From Thalassia testudinum (Eukaryota > Streptophyta > Magnoliopsida > Alismatales > Hydrocharitaceae), in NCBI GenBank assembly GCA_037157565.1, contig JAZHRO010000024.1:210861501-210925500 (forward strand): a stretch of 64,000 bases of DNA, written 5' to 3'. The translations under genes and the position numbers were made by a program. The notes under the pieces are model-generated. The model was not told where the DNA came from. It made no database searches and saw nothing but the letters and a program-made list of their open reading frames with translations. Shown in pieces: positions 10,642 through 21,251 of this stretch (its first letter is position 1; every line of letters starts with the position of its first letter).

Positions 10642-12382
10642 TGTTGGTGCTAGAGCACCACGATCATTTATTTTGATGATACAAAACATGTGTCTTTTAA
10701 CATTTGCTTTTGAGTCCTAGTTTTTAGGTCAAATTGCAAATGGAGACAGGTGTTTAGAAGGAGTTCTTGCTCGCATCCATGGCGGATTAGAGGAGCTGGA
10801 TAGAGGCGAAGGAGCTTCGCGAAGAGTGAAAGCTTGAAGAAGGAAGGAGATGAAGAATAGGATGGATTTCATCTTATCTTGTTCTATGTAATTTTGTCTC
10901 TTTTTTTTGCTCTTTATTTCTGTTTTAGATCTTATGTTAAAGAGCCTCAAAGAACCCTTAAAGTAGTTCTAGGAACACCTGCACTACCCTAGAATACTTA
11001 GGTTTTCTGTAAGGAACTTAGAAAACCAAAATAGGATTCAGACAGCCTTATTAGACGTCCAATTTAAAAATCAGACATCTGATATTGACTTTTAAGACGT
11101 TTAACTGTTTGATCAAGCATCCAAATCATCTAGGCTGGACTTAGTAGGTTTTGTCTATTAGAATTAGTCGTCCAGGCCTTAGTCCAGACGTCTTAGTAGA
11201 CGTTTGATGTCTTTGCTAGACGTCCAATTAGTGGAACGTTGGCTATCTTAGTAAACATTGAGGAAATGACCGTTAGCCTTGTATTAGATGTCCGTAGAGG
11301 ACCCCAGAGGTCTGATACATGACCATTTTGCCTCGGCTGACCTAAAATCTTCCTTCAGAGATTTTCTAGTCATTGTACTTCCTTGGGAATCCATTTTCAC
11401 AGAACAATAGGTTTCCAGACATCCAAACCTAGTGCCAGACATCCTGTGTATCATCTGATGGACATACATTAGAACCCTGTTTAGGTCTGATTCAAGTCAG
11501 AAAGGAAACCCGCCTAGAATCAAATGTTTGACTTAGTTCCCAGATGTCTTAAACAGGTTTTTCAAACGTCTGATGCCAGGACCAGATGTCTGATGACCCT
11601 ATCAGAATCATGATTAATTCTAACTATGGCCTGATTTTCTTTGGATTTGCACCCAATGGCTATGGAAGCCTTCCATGGCCTTCCAAAGCCTTCTTAGGGC
11701 CTCTATAAATAGAGGAGGACCCCTTGGCTTACAAGACACACCAATACACCCAAGACACACCTTGCAAGAATATTTCCACTCTCTTTTGTCAAAAAGAAGT
11801 AGAAGATTAAATAAAAGAAGCTCTAGCTCTACAAGCACTCACTTCACACCTAAGAGCTTCATCCTACTATGCACCCGCTCTCCCGCTGACGTTACGAGAG
11901 CACTATTGTGCCAAAGCATGGTTCATGCATCCGCATCGTCACATTGACGCACTTCCACCAAAGGGAAGTTTCATAACTCCTATAGAAGCTAGGTATTAAT
12001 ATTTGTGGCTCTATAGGATTATTGTACTTTTGTTGTTCTTTGGTTTGAGTATTCACTTTGTGAATTCTCGTCTCCATCGAGGGACAAAATCCTCCTTGCG
12101 AAAAGAAGGGGTTGAGGAATGCTACCCTCGCACTTGTAGTGTGGTTGTACTTGAGGTTGAACTACCCTCGTTGAATTAGTTCGTATAGTAGATTTGATCG
12201 ATTGGATTGAGCGGGAAATCCTAACTCAAGAGGGTTAGGTGGTGGCTTTCACCCAGTTTTGGTTTCCACCTAAAAATACTTGTGCCTATTGTGTGATTGT
12301 TCATTTTGTGTGATTGTCTATTTTAATTTCGCATTTTATATTACGTCACGCATATCTCACCCCCTCCAAGTAGGGAATTACA
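10642..12382 (+). repeat. 5' LTR of the gag-only copia element
   Basis: 1741 bp, TGTTGGTGCTAGAGCACCAC to ...AGGGAATTACA. A TATAAATA box lies at 11704-11711 inside an inverted repeat (CCTCTATAAATAGAGG). U3 has many degenerate GACGTC/GACATC/GATGTC sites. It is about 200 bp longer than the 3' LTR, which lacks the stretch equivalent to about 11860-12060. Confidence 0.85.
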
Positions 12383-12384
12383 AT

Positions 12385-12396
12385 TGGTATCAGAGC
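12385..12396 (+). promoter_or_regulatory. Primer binding site, initiator tRNA-Met
   Basis: TGGTATCAGAGC follows the LTR end after two bases. This is the standard complement of the plant initiator tRNA-Met 3' end used by Ty1/copia elements. Confidence 0.9.
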
Positions 12397-12436
12397 AGGT
12401 TCTTGCAAGATCGGAGTAACATCCAGCAAGAAGATC

Positions 12437-14187
12437 ATAGAGGGAAGTAGCTCCGCAAGCAGGATTTTCGAGGGGCAGTCTACGACCCGTCCACCGTTCT
12501 TCGATGGGAGCAACCATCTCTACTGGAAGCTGCGGATGAAGACTTGATTGCAAGCCAATGACTTCACGATTTGGGCCAGATGCGAGACGCCGTTTGACAT
12601 CCCGGAGAAACTCGCGGAAGGCTACTCCAACAACAAATCCGGGAGCTCTCTCTAAACGCAAAAACAATAAATGCATTGTATTGTGCTTTGAGTCCGGAGG
12701 AGTTTAATAGAATCTCGCAATGCACCACCACATATGAGATCTGGCACACACTCGAGGTAACTCACGAGGGTACTTCTAAGGAAAAGTCTTCTAAAATTAA
12801 TTTACTTTCACAAGAATTTGAATCATTTTCTATGAAGACTGACGAAACTTTAAGTGAGATGAACACTAGGTTCACTCTCATAGTAAATAATTTGAAAGCT
12901 TTAGGGAAGACCTTCATCAAGGGGGAGTTTCCAGGGAAGCTTCTTCGTTCCCTTAGACTGGAATGGGAGTAGGTCACCGCCATCGAGGAAGCGAACGAGG
13001 TGGAGGAGCTCAACATGGAAGATCTCCTAGGGAATCTAATGGCCTACGAGACAAAGCTAAAGCAGAAGAAGAAGGATACACCAGAGCCAAAATCGAAGAA
13101 GACCCTCGCATTCAGAGCCGCATCAGATAGTGAGGTAAGTTCCGATGACGAAGGCTTTAAGTTTTTACTTAAAAAGTTTTCCAAGTTTTGTAGGGAATCA
13201 AAGAAAGAAAAGAAGGAAAAGAAGGAAATCCTGAGACGTTGCTACCACTGTAACAAGAAAGGACATCTACGACCAGAGTGCCCACTTCTCAAGAATGAGA
13301 AAAAGGGAAAGGAGAAGAAGTCTAAGAAGAAGGTGTTCCAAGCAACTTGCGACGACATAAGCTTAGAGGAAGAAGAAGAAGAATAGAACCTTGAGGAAGA
13401 AATCTCCTGCATGGGCTTCAAGGCCATGGGAAGTGATAACGACAGCGACAACAACGACAATGAGGTAAATCTCGATTTACAAGATGCTTTCGATGAATTA
13501 TTTGAGCTTAGTAAATCACTTAAGGTAGAAAATAAAAATATTAAAAGGAATCTTAGTTTTCTTAAAAGTAAAAATGAAAGATTAGAAATAAAACTCAAGG
13601 ATTTAGAAGCTAGTCCTAAGGATAATAACATTAAATCTTTATTTTCTAATAACCTGTTATTAGAAAATAAAGATTTAATCAATGAAAATACTAAATTAAT
13701 TAAGGAAAATGTTAGTCTAAAATTAGAAATTTCTGATTTAAAGACTAAGATGCATATTATAGAAAAAGAAATCGCATGTCTTAGGGAAAATTCTAACAAA
13801 TTAATCAACAAAGTAGAAAATTTTCGTAGCCTTAAGATTGAGAAAGGATCTCCGTCAAGGAGTCCCGCTAACAGATCCAGATCCAAGCTTACTTGGATAC
13901 TGAAGAAAGAATTGGAATCTTATTTTGTAGGTTTCAAAGAAGATATCAACATAAAGGACTGGACCTACAAGCTCAAGAATGGTCAACTCGAGTTGGGAGG
14001 ACCAAGGAGTAGATTAAGGAGGAAAACGAGAAGACCGACGAGATGACGAACAACCGAACAACCCGCCGCACGTTGTCCACTAGATTGGAGACCGGTGCCA
14101 ATGCCCGGGCCTCCAAGCTACAGATGGGAGCCCCATCCGATATGGCATCCACCACCTCCATTTGGGCCATTCTATTAGCCATGGTAG
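12437..14187 (+). pseudogene. gag: Copia Gag pseudogene (Sirevirus-like)
   Basis: Compared with the young copies at 59195-60340, the start codon is ATA instead of ATG (12437-12439). There is an early TGA, a frameshift near 12640 and a few later stops. The N-terminal region has the 'PPFFDGSNHLYWKLRMKT' block typical of copia Gag. It is followed by a UBN2-like region ('LPYLG'-type core replaced here by 'SKINLLSQEFESFSMKTDET' to 'LNMEDLLGNLMAYE'), then a CCHC zinc knuckle CYHCNKKGHLRPEC at about 13240-13285. After that come an acidic stretch, a long coiled coil rich in Leu, Asn and Lys (about 13470-13830), a basic RxxRRxTRRP segment and a tail ending Tyr-stop-Pro-Trp before TAG at 14185. The coding role would be the virus-like-particle shell. 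Confidence 0.8.
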
Positions 14188-14230
14188 GTGAGGTAATCCT
14201 TAACCCTATCTTTTTATCATTAGCATATAG

Positions 14231-14518
14231 ATAGAGGGAGTTAAAATTATGAGCTATTTGTCAATCATTAAGGGGGAGATCTTGTTAGCTATATTTCCTT
14301 TAGAAAGGGGGAGAAAAATAATAGCTATCTTGTTGTTACAAAAAGGGGGAGGACATTACTCTTTTTAAAAGAAATTCAACCCAATTATAGAAGGGCATGT
14401 TTTAATAGGGAGTTATAGGAAATTTAAAATTGATAAAAACCTTTTTGATAATGTCAAAAAGGGGGAGGATTTTATGGATTATTATTTTTGATTTTGTTAT
14501 CATTAAAAAGGGGGAGAT
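14231..14518 (+). promoter_or_regulatory. Repeated polypurine tracts before the 3' LTR
   Basis: Five or six copies of an A-rich tract followed by GGGGGAG lie at about 14231, 14269, 14303, 14341, 14455 and 14505. The last (AAAAAGGGGGAGAT, 14505-14518) touches the 3' LTR and is the expected plus-strand primer. Several such tracts in a row are characteristic of Sireviruses; the function of the extra ones is not settled. Confidence 0.75.
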
Positions 14519-16053
14519 TGTTGGTGCTAGAGCAGCACGATCGTTTATTTTGATGATAACGAAACATGTGTCTTTTAACATTTGCTTTTGAGTCCTAGTT
14601 TTCAGGTCAAATTGCAAATGGAGATAGGTGTTTTGACGGAGTTCTAGCTCGCATCCATGGCGGATTGGAGGAGCTGGACAGAGGCGGAGGAGCTTCGCGA
14701 AGAGTGAAAACTTGAAGAAGGAAGGAGATGAAGAATAGGATGGATTTCATCTTATCTTGTTCTATGTAATTTTGTCTCTTTATTTTGCTCTTTATTTCTG
14801 TTTTAGATCTTATGTTAAAGAGCCTCAAAGAACCCTTAAAGTAGTTCTAGGAACACCTGCACTACCCTAGAATACTTAGGTTTTCTGTAAGGAACTTAGA
14901 AAACCAAAATAGGGTTCAGACAACCTTATTAGACGTCCAATTTAAAAATCAGACATCTGATATTGACTTTTAAGACGTTTAACTGTTTGATCAAACGTCC
15001 AAATCATCTAGGCTGGACTTAGTAGGTTTTGTCTATTAGAATTAGTCATCCAGGCCTTAGTCCAGACGTCTTAGCAGACGTTTGATGTCTTTGCTAGACG
15101 TCAAATTAGTGGAACGTTGGCTGTCTTAGTAAACATTGAGGAAATGACCGTTAGCCTCATATTAGATGTCCGTAGAGGACCCCAGACGTCTAATACATGA
15201 CCGTTTTGCCTCGGCTGACCTAAAATCTTCCTTCAGAGATTTTCTAGTCGTTGTACTTCCTTGGGAATCCATTTTCACAGAACAATAGGTTTCCAGACAT
15301 CCAAACCTAGTGCCAGACATCCTGTGTATCATCTGATGGACATACATTAGAACCCTGTTTAGGTCTGATTCAAGTCAGAAAGGAAACTCGCCTAGAATCA
15401 GATGTTTGACTTAGTTCCCAGACGTCTTAAACACGTTTTTCAAACGTCTGATGCCAGGACCAGATGTCTGATGACCCTATCAGAATCATGATTAATTCTG
15501 ACTACGGCCTGATTTTCTTTGGATTTGCACCCAATGGCTACGGAAGCCTTCCATGGCCTTCCAAAGCCTTCCAGGGCCTCTATAAATAGAGGAGGACCCC
15601 TTGGCTTGCAAGACACACCAATACACCCAAGACACACCTTGCAAGAATATTTTCACTCTCTTTTTTCAAAAAGTAGAAGATCAAATAGAATAAGCTTTAC
15701 CTCTACAAGCACTCACTTCACACCTAAGATGTGAATTCTCGTCTCCATCGAGGGACAAAATCCTCCTTGCGAAAAGGAGGGGTTGAGGAATGCTACCCTC
15801 GCACTTGTAGTGTGGTTGTACTTGAGGTTGAACTACCCTCGTTGAGGTAGTTCGTATAGTAGATTTGATCGATTGGATTGAGCGGGAAATCCTAACTCAA
15901 GAGGGTTAGGTGGTGGCTTTCACCCAGTTTTGGTTTCCACCTAAAAATACTTGTGCCTATTGTGTGGTTGTTCATTTTGTGAGATTATCTATTTTAATTT
16001 CGCATTTTATATTACGTCACACATATGTCACCCCCTCCAAGTAGGGAATCACA
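14519..16053 (+). repeat. 3' LTR of the gag-only copia element
   Basis: 1535 bp, TGTTGGTGCTAGAGCAGCAC to ...AGGGAATCACA, with a TATAAATA box at 15581-15588. It is highly similar to the 5' LTR except for a deletion of about 200 bp near 15728 and scattered substitutions, many at CpG positions. Confidence 0.85.
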
Positions 16054-16081
16054 GTTTGCAAAAGCGAAAATTTCTCGATCA

Positions 16082-16992
16082 CTTTCCTTAGGAAATTCTT
16101 CCTAGTTGGAAAGACTAATTCCCTTAGGAATGCTATCACTACCTTTACCCAACAATTTGAGGAACAATTGCATGAGACTTGAGAGAGATTTAATGACCTG
16201 ACTAGAAAATGCCTACTTCATGGAGTTTCAAAGTGTCACCTAGTGCAAATCTTTTACCATGGGCTAAATGAACATATAAGAAATTACGTGGATGTTGCTT
16301 GTGGATGTAACTTTTTGAATAAGGATGAGGATAAAGTCTATGCACTTTTTGAGAATATGAGTGAAAACTCCCTCAACCAAGCATCCATGAACACATTTGG
16401 AAGAAGTTGTCAACCAAGGAGAATGTACGAGATTCAAAACAATAATAAGGATGACCTTGAGACTCTTTATGAGAAATTGGGATCTACAGTCACGAAGAAG
16501 TTTGATGAATTCCTTAACACGATCAAGACCACCCAACCAGCATCGAATCAGGGAACACATGGGTTCCCACTCTGTTCTGCATAGATTCTTGCAAGGGAGT
16601 ATCTTCACAATCTAAATCTAGCTTACTCTATGAGCCCAACCTCAATCAGGCTCAACCTATCCTGGCTAATCCACCCTAAGGTCTTGCCAACCTGCATGCC
16701 TCTACAAGAGCGCTCACCCTGAGAAGTGGTACAAAAGCCCAAGATCCTGTCTAGCCTTTTGATTCAACCTCTAAGGGACCTGATGAGCCTAAAATAGTTT
16801 AGGAATCTGAGGAATCTAAAGAGGAAAAGGCTTCGGAACCCGAGATTCAAGACTCTTTTCACATACCCTTTCGAGGCCTTAGAGAAAGTTAAGAGGAAGA
16901 AACACCAAGTCAACAACAAGGAGCTACTTGAGGTGTTTAAGAATGTCCAGATCAATATCTCGCTCCTTGATGCTATCTGACACATACCAGCT
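16082..16992 (+). pseudogene. Decayed Athila-like gag C-terminus and start of pol
   Basis: This continues the gag broken at 2300. The frame reads 'FLRKFFLVGKTNSLRNAITT' (intact: FLKKFFPVGRTNALRHQITH), an in-frame TGA after 'LHET', then 'KCLLHGVSKCHLVQIFYHGL' (intact: KCPHHGVPKWEQVQSFYQGL). After the Gag C-terminus, 'ELLEVFKNVQINISLLDAI' then stop then 'HIPA' matches the entry of the intact Pol ([25 protein letters not shown]). It ends at the TSD CAGCT (16988-16992), where the young Athila element is inserted; the next codons resume at 30481. Confidence 0.85.
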
Positions 16993-18705
16993 TGTTCAAG
17001 GCCGTTTCGTGCGGATTTAAAGGCGTATTACGTTGCAGTAGAACCGAAAAAACGTTTAAACAAATAATTTTATTACTCGAACAACTAGAGTATCCGAGGT
17101 CGAACACAGGGAGCAAACTCAGTACTTTGTAAAACCCAAGAATACAACTGTTTAATGCAAATATAATTGATTCAAAGAGTTTTTAAGAAAGATGTAAAAA
17201 AAAATAGAATTAGACGTCTGATTTATGTATCAGACGTCTTAAATGTGATCTTTCTTTCTCTTTTTCTTCTTCTGCTTTGCCTTTCGGATCTCTTTGCAAT
17301 CTTCCCTTGTCCTTCTTCTTCTTCTCCTGCGATCTTCCCTTGTCCTTCTTCTTCTTCTCCTGCGAAGACTTCTTTCTTTCTTCTTCTTCTGTCTTGCTTC
17401 TCCTTTCTTCTTTGTCTTCTTCTTCTTCTTTGTCTTGCTTCTCCTTTCTTCTGCAGCGGCCACGTCCTTCTCCTGCAATCAGCCTGCCTGCACAGGGGAA
17501 CAAAACCTAACCCTTCTCCCTCTACCCGCGCGTGTCTCTCTCTCAAGCAATTCACTCTAACCGCTCTACCAGAGCCACAGTCTCAATCGGGTCGGATCGT
17601 ACCCGGGACCAGGCGCACCTGCAGGTGTGTGATGCGCGAGGAGTGCGTAGGTCTAGGTCGGGTCGGATCCGCCAGGTCCGCGTGGTCAGGCCGCGGACGA
17701 GGCGGGTGGGGTCAGTGAGGGACCTCACCCCTGTGCTTTCGAGGCGATAAGAATAAAGCGTACAAACAACTTATACGGTACCTGCCGGTTGCAATCCCAC
17801 GATGTGGGACTATCTGGTCTCGCCTTCACGCGCGCCTGCAGAAACCTCGTCGTGAGATTGCCCCGCAGCTGCTGGCTCTGCTAGCGCTCCTCGGCTGGAT
17901 TCGTTCACCTCGCGACACTTGCGTTAGTATGCAGCACCTGTAGTCTGGAAGACCGGGTGCCTGGAGCTTCGCGGGAGCTTCATCAGAGGTCGTCCATGGC
18001 GGCAGCAGCTCGAATCCTGTCGTACACAAAACGCGCCTCTCGGCCAAATCAGAATAGATAGAGACCTTCGCCGTGGCACGGCGAAGGCGGTGGGCAGTGC
18101 AGCAGGCCGCAGGTCGGCCTAGGCGTGCGTGCCTAGGTCAACCTGTGGCCGGAGATGGTGGGTTGGTCGGGGGGTGGTTGTGGAGGGCTGGAGTGGCAGT
18201 GGGAGGGTGGAGTGTGTTCCTGGAGGTGAGGCGGAGCTTCCGAGGTGGTTGGCGAGCCGTGTGGAGGGCTGGAGTGGTGTGGGCGGCTCGCCGGAGTGCG
18301 GTCGGAGGCGAAGACGATGGAGGTGGTTAGCGTCTGTCGAGGGTCGATCAAGGGAGATAACAGGGGGAAAAGAGAGAGGAGAGGATGGAGAACGTATCTG
18401 GGGTTGTCTGGAGTGAAGGGAGGCAGTGGAGAGGACGGCTCGTGACTGCCGTCGTCGGGGAAGAAAGACCCTGGGGGAGGAAGCGGCGACGAAGATGAGG
18501 TCAGGAGCTTGCGCGCAGGGTACAGCGCGCCGCGGGAGGAAGAGGCGGAGAGGACTCTGCTGCTGGTATGGCAGCAGAGTGACGAGAAGGAGGGAAAGCG
18601 GTCGCCGGAGCTTGTGGGTCGTTTGGCCGGAGATGGGAGAGAAGAAATTTGGAGGGGATCTCCGTCAAAATCAAGCTCAAGATGAGTGGCCGGGTCCGAG
18701 GGGTG

Positions 18706-18712
18706 TTTTATA
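18706..18712 (-). promoter_or_regulatory. TATA box of the Athila LTR (3' copy)
   Basis: TATAAAA on the - strand. The functional promoter copy is the 5' LTR equivalent at 29543-29549. Confidence 0.55.
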
Positions 18713-18799
18713 GGTGCTGGCCGCTCCTATCAGAGCGTGAAAGACGCGCAATTAGGTCAGCCGGTTCGCCGGAGTTGGAAGGAAGAAAGATACCCACAT

Positions 18800-18821
18800 C
18801 TCTCGTGCGTTCGCACGAGAG
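18800..18821 (-). promoter_or_regulatory. Perfect U3 palindrome (3' LTR copy)
   Basis: Arms CTCTCGTGCG and CGCACGAGAG surround a 2-bp centre. It lies 87 bp upstream of the TATA box on the sense strand. The copy in the 5' LTR is at 29637-29658. Confidence 0.55.
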
Positions 18822-19638
18822 ATTGGGTTCACACCAGCGAATTTGATTGGCTTTAGAAGGAAGGGAATTCCTCAGAGAATCTCCCTTCCATTTCTGGGAG
18901 AGAATCTCTGAGGAATTAGAGAGCCATCTCTCTCGAAACTTCGTCGGAGCTCGGTTCTGCCCTAGCAATGGCGGCAGGACCGGTTTGCAAAGAAGGCGAG
19001 GAACCTAGGGGGCTCTCTGCAAGGATATTCAAAAGATAGGGACCTCTTTGTGATTTGGGTGTACTAACTTGCAAAGTAGGTCAAGATGACCTCCCCTTAG
19101 GTCCAAATTTTGGTACAAACCTAATTTGGCCCTAAAGAATCCAATGGTGAAGTTGGATTTTAGGTTTGACCTCTTTTGACTGGACATTTTGCGTAAAAAC
19201 CCAAATTAGGTTAATTGAAGAGCTAAGACCCTAATCTAGGTCAAACTAGGTTCCAAAGGCCAAATTAAGTGTTCTAAACCCCAGAGGATGTTTTTCTATG
19301 ATTTTTAGAGGGTTTGCTTGATTTTTATTCTGACTGGAACCTTGTTGATTTAAGCGGGTCTGTTTTAGGGTTACCAAGTGTCATTTAATTCTTAGATTGC
19401 ACATAAACCCATTTCTGATTAATTCAACCCACTTTGGACTATTTGACCTATGTTTTGCTTCTGAGAAATCCCGTTTATGTACTGCAATGGTAAAATTGCA
19501 GTTTTAACCTTTATTTCATGTTTTCTTCTCAGAGCACTTGTTCCTTTAGTTAAGCCTTCTTCTAGGTTATGTAGGAGCTTTTGTCTTCTTTATTAGGTCA
19601 AAATGAGCTAGTTATGGCTCATGATGAGGCTCTCATCA

Positions 19639-21251
19639 TACCCCATGCCTAGCTTTTGCTAGTCCCTTAGCAAAATTTCAAAGTTTTAACTTCCATTCTA
19701 GACCCAAAGTGTCCTTAGTTATGATAAGTGCTTCTTTTGTGATTAGGTAGGAATGCCGACAATAGGCCTAGAGGTACTCAAGTACCAACCAAAATCTGGA
19801 CCTGTTCTGCTTTAGCCTCAGTCCTTCGCAAAGGTTTCTACGGCCCACAAAAACTATCCTAGGGTTTGTTGGACTCTGCGGTTAAAGCACCCGTGCTTGA
19901 GACATTTTTAGCCTACGCTCAGTTTGCAGTGCGTTTTTTTTTTTTTTTTTTTTTTTGTAAGAGAGAGATAGAGGATTTATTTGTTTGGAGAGCTTTTCTC
20001 TCTCTTTTCTTTTTATTTCTAGCTTCGGATTAGCTTCTCAACACGGTCTGTATCGGATTCCTCGTCCCCATCATCAATCCTCAAGGGTCCCTGGCTTTCG
20101 AGATTTCGAGATAATCCCGCCCATGGCAACCCCCGGAACCCTGGCTTTCGAGATTTCGAGATAATCCCGCCCATGGCGTTCCGTGGCCGAATTCAGACCC
20201 TGGCGATCGACATTTCGTGATAATGCCACCCATGGTATCTGAACCAGCAGAGTGCTTACATGCCCCCAGTAGGATATTTAAATATCCTAAGAGACAAGCA
20301 CCGAGGAGACGATATGTTGTTACGCATCTTCGAGGGGAATTTCCCGCCTCTCCGCGCTGGGAACTTATCCAAATCAACTTGTGTTGATTGGCCGCTCCTA
20401 ATCTAGGTGACTTTTTCAGAATATTAAACGCTCTTGCGTGTTTTGAATATTTATGCGCACTGAACCAGACTGTGTGTGAATTTGGGTGCTTAGGTTACCG
20501 AATCCCGCAAACCGGAGGTCAGTTAACGAGGTCGAATACTTCCTAAGCCTTAGACCTAATACTTAAGCTTCGCATTTTCCTCAACCTCTTGAGGATTGTC
20601 CAGATTTTAACGGATACGTGAATTTTTAAGCTAAAAATCTAGCCCAAGAGGCCTAAGACCAGCGTTCCCGCTAATCTCTTGTTATATCTCTGTAGCATTT
20701 TTCTTTTCTTTTTCTTGACTCGGTCTAGAACTTCAGTTAACCCCTTAATCTTTTACTAATGACTTTTTCTTTGTCTTTTCCTTTTGTGCTCCTTTCTTTA
20801 TTTTTGCTCTTTTTGTCATTTTTCTTTCTTTTCCTCCTCTCATTTGTATGACCCAGAATTGTTCCTCCCCTCTATCAAGTCCTTTTTTTTTTTTTTTTTA
20901 TGAATGAAACCCTTTCTTGATATGAATTTTCTGACATTTTGCACTTTCATACCCCCCCATGCCTAAGATTTGCAATGTCCCCATTGTAAATTAGGTGGGT
21001 TCGAATTCAGCTTAGTTCATGTGTTAGGACAGGTGTGTGGTGAGTGAATGGGTCGAAGCGACTTGTTGCGAACGATTTCTAATCTCGGGTAGATATACCT
21101 GAGGTGAAGTCGGCTGTTCTAATGGATGAACCCTAAAGTGCAATATGAGTTCCGCATAGCGATGTCAGAAACGGTTTCTGGGTTTTCAAAGAATGACGGG
21201 TTGCCTCCCGTTAAGCGCTGAGTTTTACGCCATCGGCTGGGCGTAATGAGC
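19639..21251 (-). other. 3' non-coding region of the Athila element, with polypurine tract
   Basis: No coding sequence longer than chance is seen between the pol stop and the 3' LTR. On the - strand the sequence abutting the LTR is 'GGCATGGGGTA' (19639-19649), the likely plus-strand primer; a similar G run lies near 20950. It holds homopolymer T runs (19936-19956, 20883-20900) and a three-unit tandem repeat at 20089-20256. In Athila elements this position can carry an env-like frame; it is absent or eroded here. Confidence 0.7.
20089..20256. repeat. Three-copy tandem repeat of about 50-59 bp
   Basis: Units begin CCCTGG at 20089, 20139 and 20198 and share 'TTCGAGATTTCGAGATAATC' then CCGCCCATGG. 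The third copy is more diverged. It lies in the element's 3' untranslated region. Confidence 0.7.

Larger units (their letters stand above)
10642..16053 (+). mobile_element. Gag-only Ty1/copia (Sirevirus-like) element
   Basis: This is a complete two-LTR element of 5412 bp with TSD GTTTG at 10637-10641 and 16054-16058. The order is LTR (10642-12382), initiator tRNA-Met primer site (12385), a decayed gag (12437-14187), repeated polypurine tracts (about 14231-14518) and LTR (14519-16053). There is no protease, integrase, reverse transcriptase or RNase H between gag and the 3' LTR, so it would depend on a relative for enzymes. The repeated AAAAGGGGGAG tracts and the Gag layout point to the Sirevirus group. 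Stops, a frameshift and a lost start codon show it is not recent. Confidence 0.85.
2301..16081. mobile_element. TG...CA block inserted in the old gag, itself heavily nested
   Basis: The block begins TGATAGGG and ends CTCGATCA. It is flanked by CTTTC at 2296-2300 and 16082-16086, and removing it rejoins the old gag in frame. After subtracting nested elements, what remains is about 2301-3570, 10152-10641 and 16059-16081. No coding function and no second copy of its termini were seen, and the right part has a 'CCTCCCTGTGG' U5-like motif near 10445. The simplest reading is a solo LTR about 2 kb long that was later invaded by Athila-type LTRs and by a copia element. The TSD and rejoining are seen directly; the solo-LTR identity is inference. 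Confidence 0.6.
16993..19638 (-). repeat. 3' LTR of the intact Athila element
   Basis: 2646 bp; + strand ends TGTTCAAGG and CTCATCA. On the sense (-) strand the order is a U3 palindrome at 18800-18821, TATAAAA at 18706-18712 and a purine-rich tract (pyrimidines on + at about 17240-17460) toward U5. Two GACGTC palindromes lie near 17212 and 17234. Small reading frames in this GC-rich stretch repeat exactly in the other LTR and are not genes. Confidence 0.95.

Noticed and set aside
17167..18713. Several frames of 65-183 residues, repeated at 28004-29550
   Set aside because: They lie inside the two LTR copies of the Athila element and repeat exactly because the LTRs do. Composition is low complexity or GC-driven.
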